A DNA stretch of 14,555 bases, taken from contig CAZGKA010000071.1 in assembly GCA_964525965.1 (NCBI GenBank), forward strand, positions 1 through 14,555. Direction: 5' to 3'. The notes below the pieces were generated by a model. It saw only the letters and a program-made list of their open reading frames with translations. It searched no databases and had not been told where the DNA came from. This document shows positions 14,111 to 14,555 of the stretch, one piece after another. This DNA comes from Methanodesulfokora sp964525965 (lineage in GTDB: Archaea > Korarchaeota > Korarchaeia > Korarchaeales > Korarchaeaceae). Positions within the stretch are counted from its first letter, which is position 1. Each line of letters opens with the position of its first letter. The position numbers were made by a program, and so were the translations under genes.

Positions 14111-14555
14111 GTGCCTAGAAGAAAAAGATTTAGCGAGAAGGAGATTGAGATCCTTAAAAAGCTTGTTGAGGATGGGCGTGTCACCTACACAAATGTAGCT
14201 AAGGAACTCGGAATGAGCCCGGCTGGTGTAATGAAAAAAGTCAAGAAGTTGGAGAGCATGGGCATAATAAAATATTATACAGCAGTGGTCGACCATGCCA
14301 AGCTAGGAAAGGCATATAAGTACATAATACTGTTAAAGACGGATCCCGGAAAGCACAAGGAGGTCGCCAAGAAGATCTACGATTGTATAAAGGACAACGT
14401 TCTGGAGATTCACGAGATAACGGGTCCCTACGATGTGATAGTCAAGGTGATAGCTGGGGATCAGGTGGAGCTCAACGGCCTGCTTCAGAAGGTCCTGACG
14501 ATACCGGGCATAAAGGAGTCCAACACCTCGCTGGTGCTCGAGACGATAGTGGAGA
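14111..14555 (+). CDS. Lrp/AsnC family transcriptional regulator (3' partial)
   Basis: The frame opens at GTG with SD GGGGTGA and runs off the right edge after 148 codons. The protein begins PRRKRFSEKEIEILKKLVED. It has an N-terminal winged helix-turn-helix: about residues 7-52, with YTNVAKELGMSPAGVMKKV as the helix-turn-helix and KKLESMGIIKYYTAVVD as the wing lead-out. An alpha/beta RAM-type ligand domain follows (about 65-145) containing VLEIHEITGPYDVIVKV, the most typical AsnC/Lrp pattern. Family members form dimers or octamers, bind amino acids and regulate amino-acid metabolism or their own gene. Close to the usual 150-160 residues are present, so only the end is missing. Targets are unknown; the APC permease and peptide importer in this window are plausible candidates by inference only. 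Confidence 0.88.
   Translation, partial: MPRRKRFSEKEIEILKKLVEDGRVTYTNVAKELGMSPAGVMKKVKKLESMGIIKYYTAVVDHAKLGKAYKYIILLKTDPGKHKEVAKKIYDCIKDNVLEIHEITGPYDVIVKVIAGDQVELNGLLQKVLTIPGIKESNTSLVLETIVE

Noticed and set aside
1..14555. A defence island, prophage or transposon as the hidden system.
   Set aside because: No transposase, integrase, terminal repeats, restriction enzyme or nuclease genes were seen, codon style is even throughout, and the tRNA gene has no partial duplicate that would mark an integration site.

Overview
The window looks like chromosomal DNA of a thermophilic archaeon. The evidence is archaeal TATA-like promoters with T-tract terminators, GGTGA-type ribosome binding sites, an Ile-ATA and Arg-AGG/AGA rich codon style, a tRNA-Lys whose 18-nt intron sits in a bulge-helix-bulge fold, a DUF2070 membrane protein and an Lrp/AsnC regulator. 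Frequent strong Shine-Dalgarno (SD) sites and GTG/TTG starts fit Korarchaeota or a neighbouring Thermoproteota lineage. The exact lineage cannot be fixed from this sequence alone.

Layout. (1) 1-1126: the 3' part of an FtsX/MacB-type ABC permease, cut by the left edge. (2) 1127-1370: a 244-bp gap, the longest without a gene, with a T-tract terminator, two inverted repeats and the promoter of the next operon. (3) 1371-6927: a complete five-gene peptide/oligosaccharide (Opp/Dpp) ABC importer: family-5 binding protein, two permeases and two ATPases. The genes are packed on one strand with stop/start overlaps. (4) 6924-8341, minus strand: a two-gene operon of a two-TM membrane protein and an arrestin-fold (Spo0M-like) protein. 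It converges on the importer so tightly that both stop codons share one CTAG. (5) 8494-10197: an APC-superfamily amino-acid permease, divergent from that pair, with a likely shared TATA region and a 10-bp hairpin/operator in its leader. (6) 10310-12119: a two-gene operon of a calcineurin-like metallophosphoesterase with a helical insertion and a nucleotidyltransferase-fold protein starting at TTG. (7) 12178-12270, minus: intron-containing tRNA-Lys(UUU). (8) 12337-14028, minus: DUF2070. (9) 14111 to the right edge: an Lrp/AsnC regulator divergent from DUF2070, with a palindrome in the shared promoter.

The common theme is uptake of peptides and amino acids (importer plus APC permease), with an Lrp-type regulator nearby that could sense amino acids; that link is inference. 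The least explained units are the arrestin-fold/two-TM pair beside an amino-acid permease and the phosphoesterase/nucleotidyltransferase pair. No mobile element, CRISPR array or defence locus was seen.
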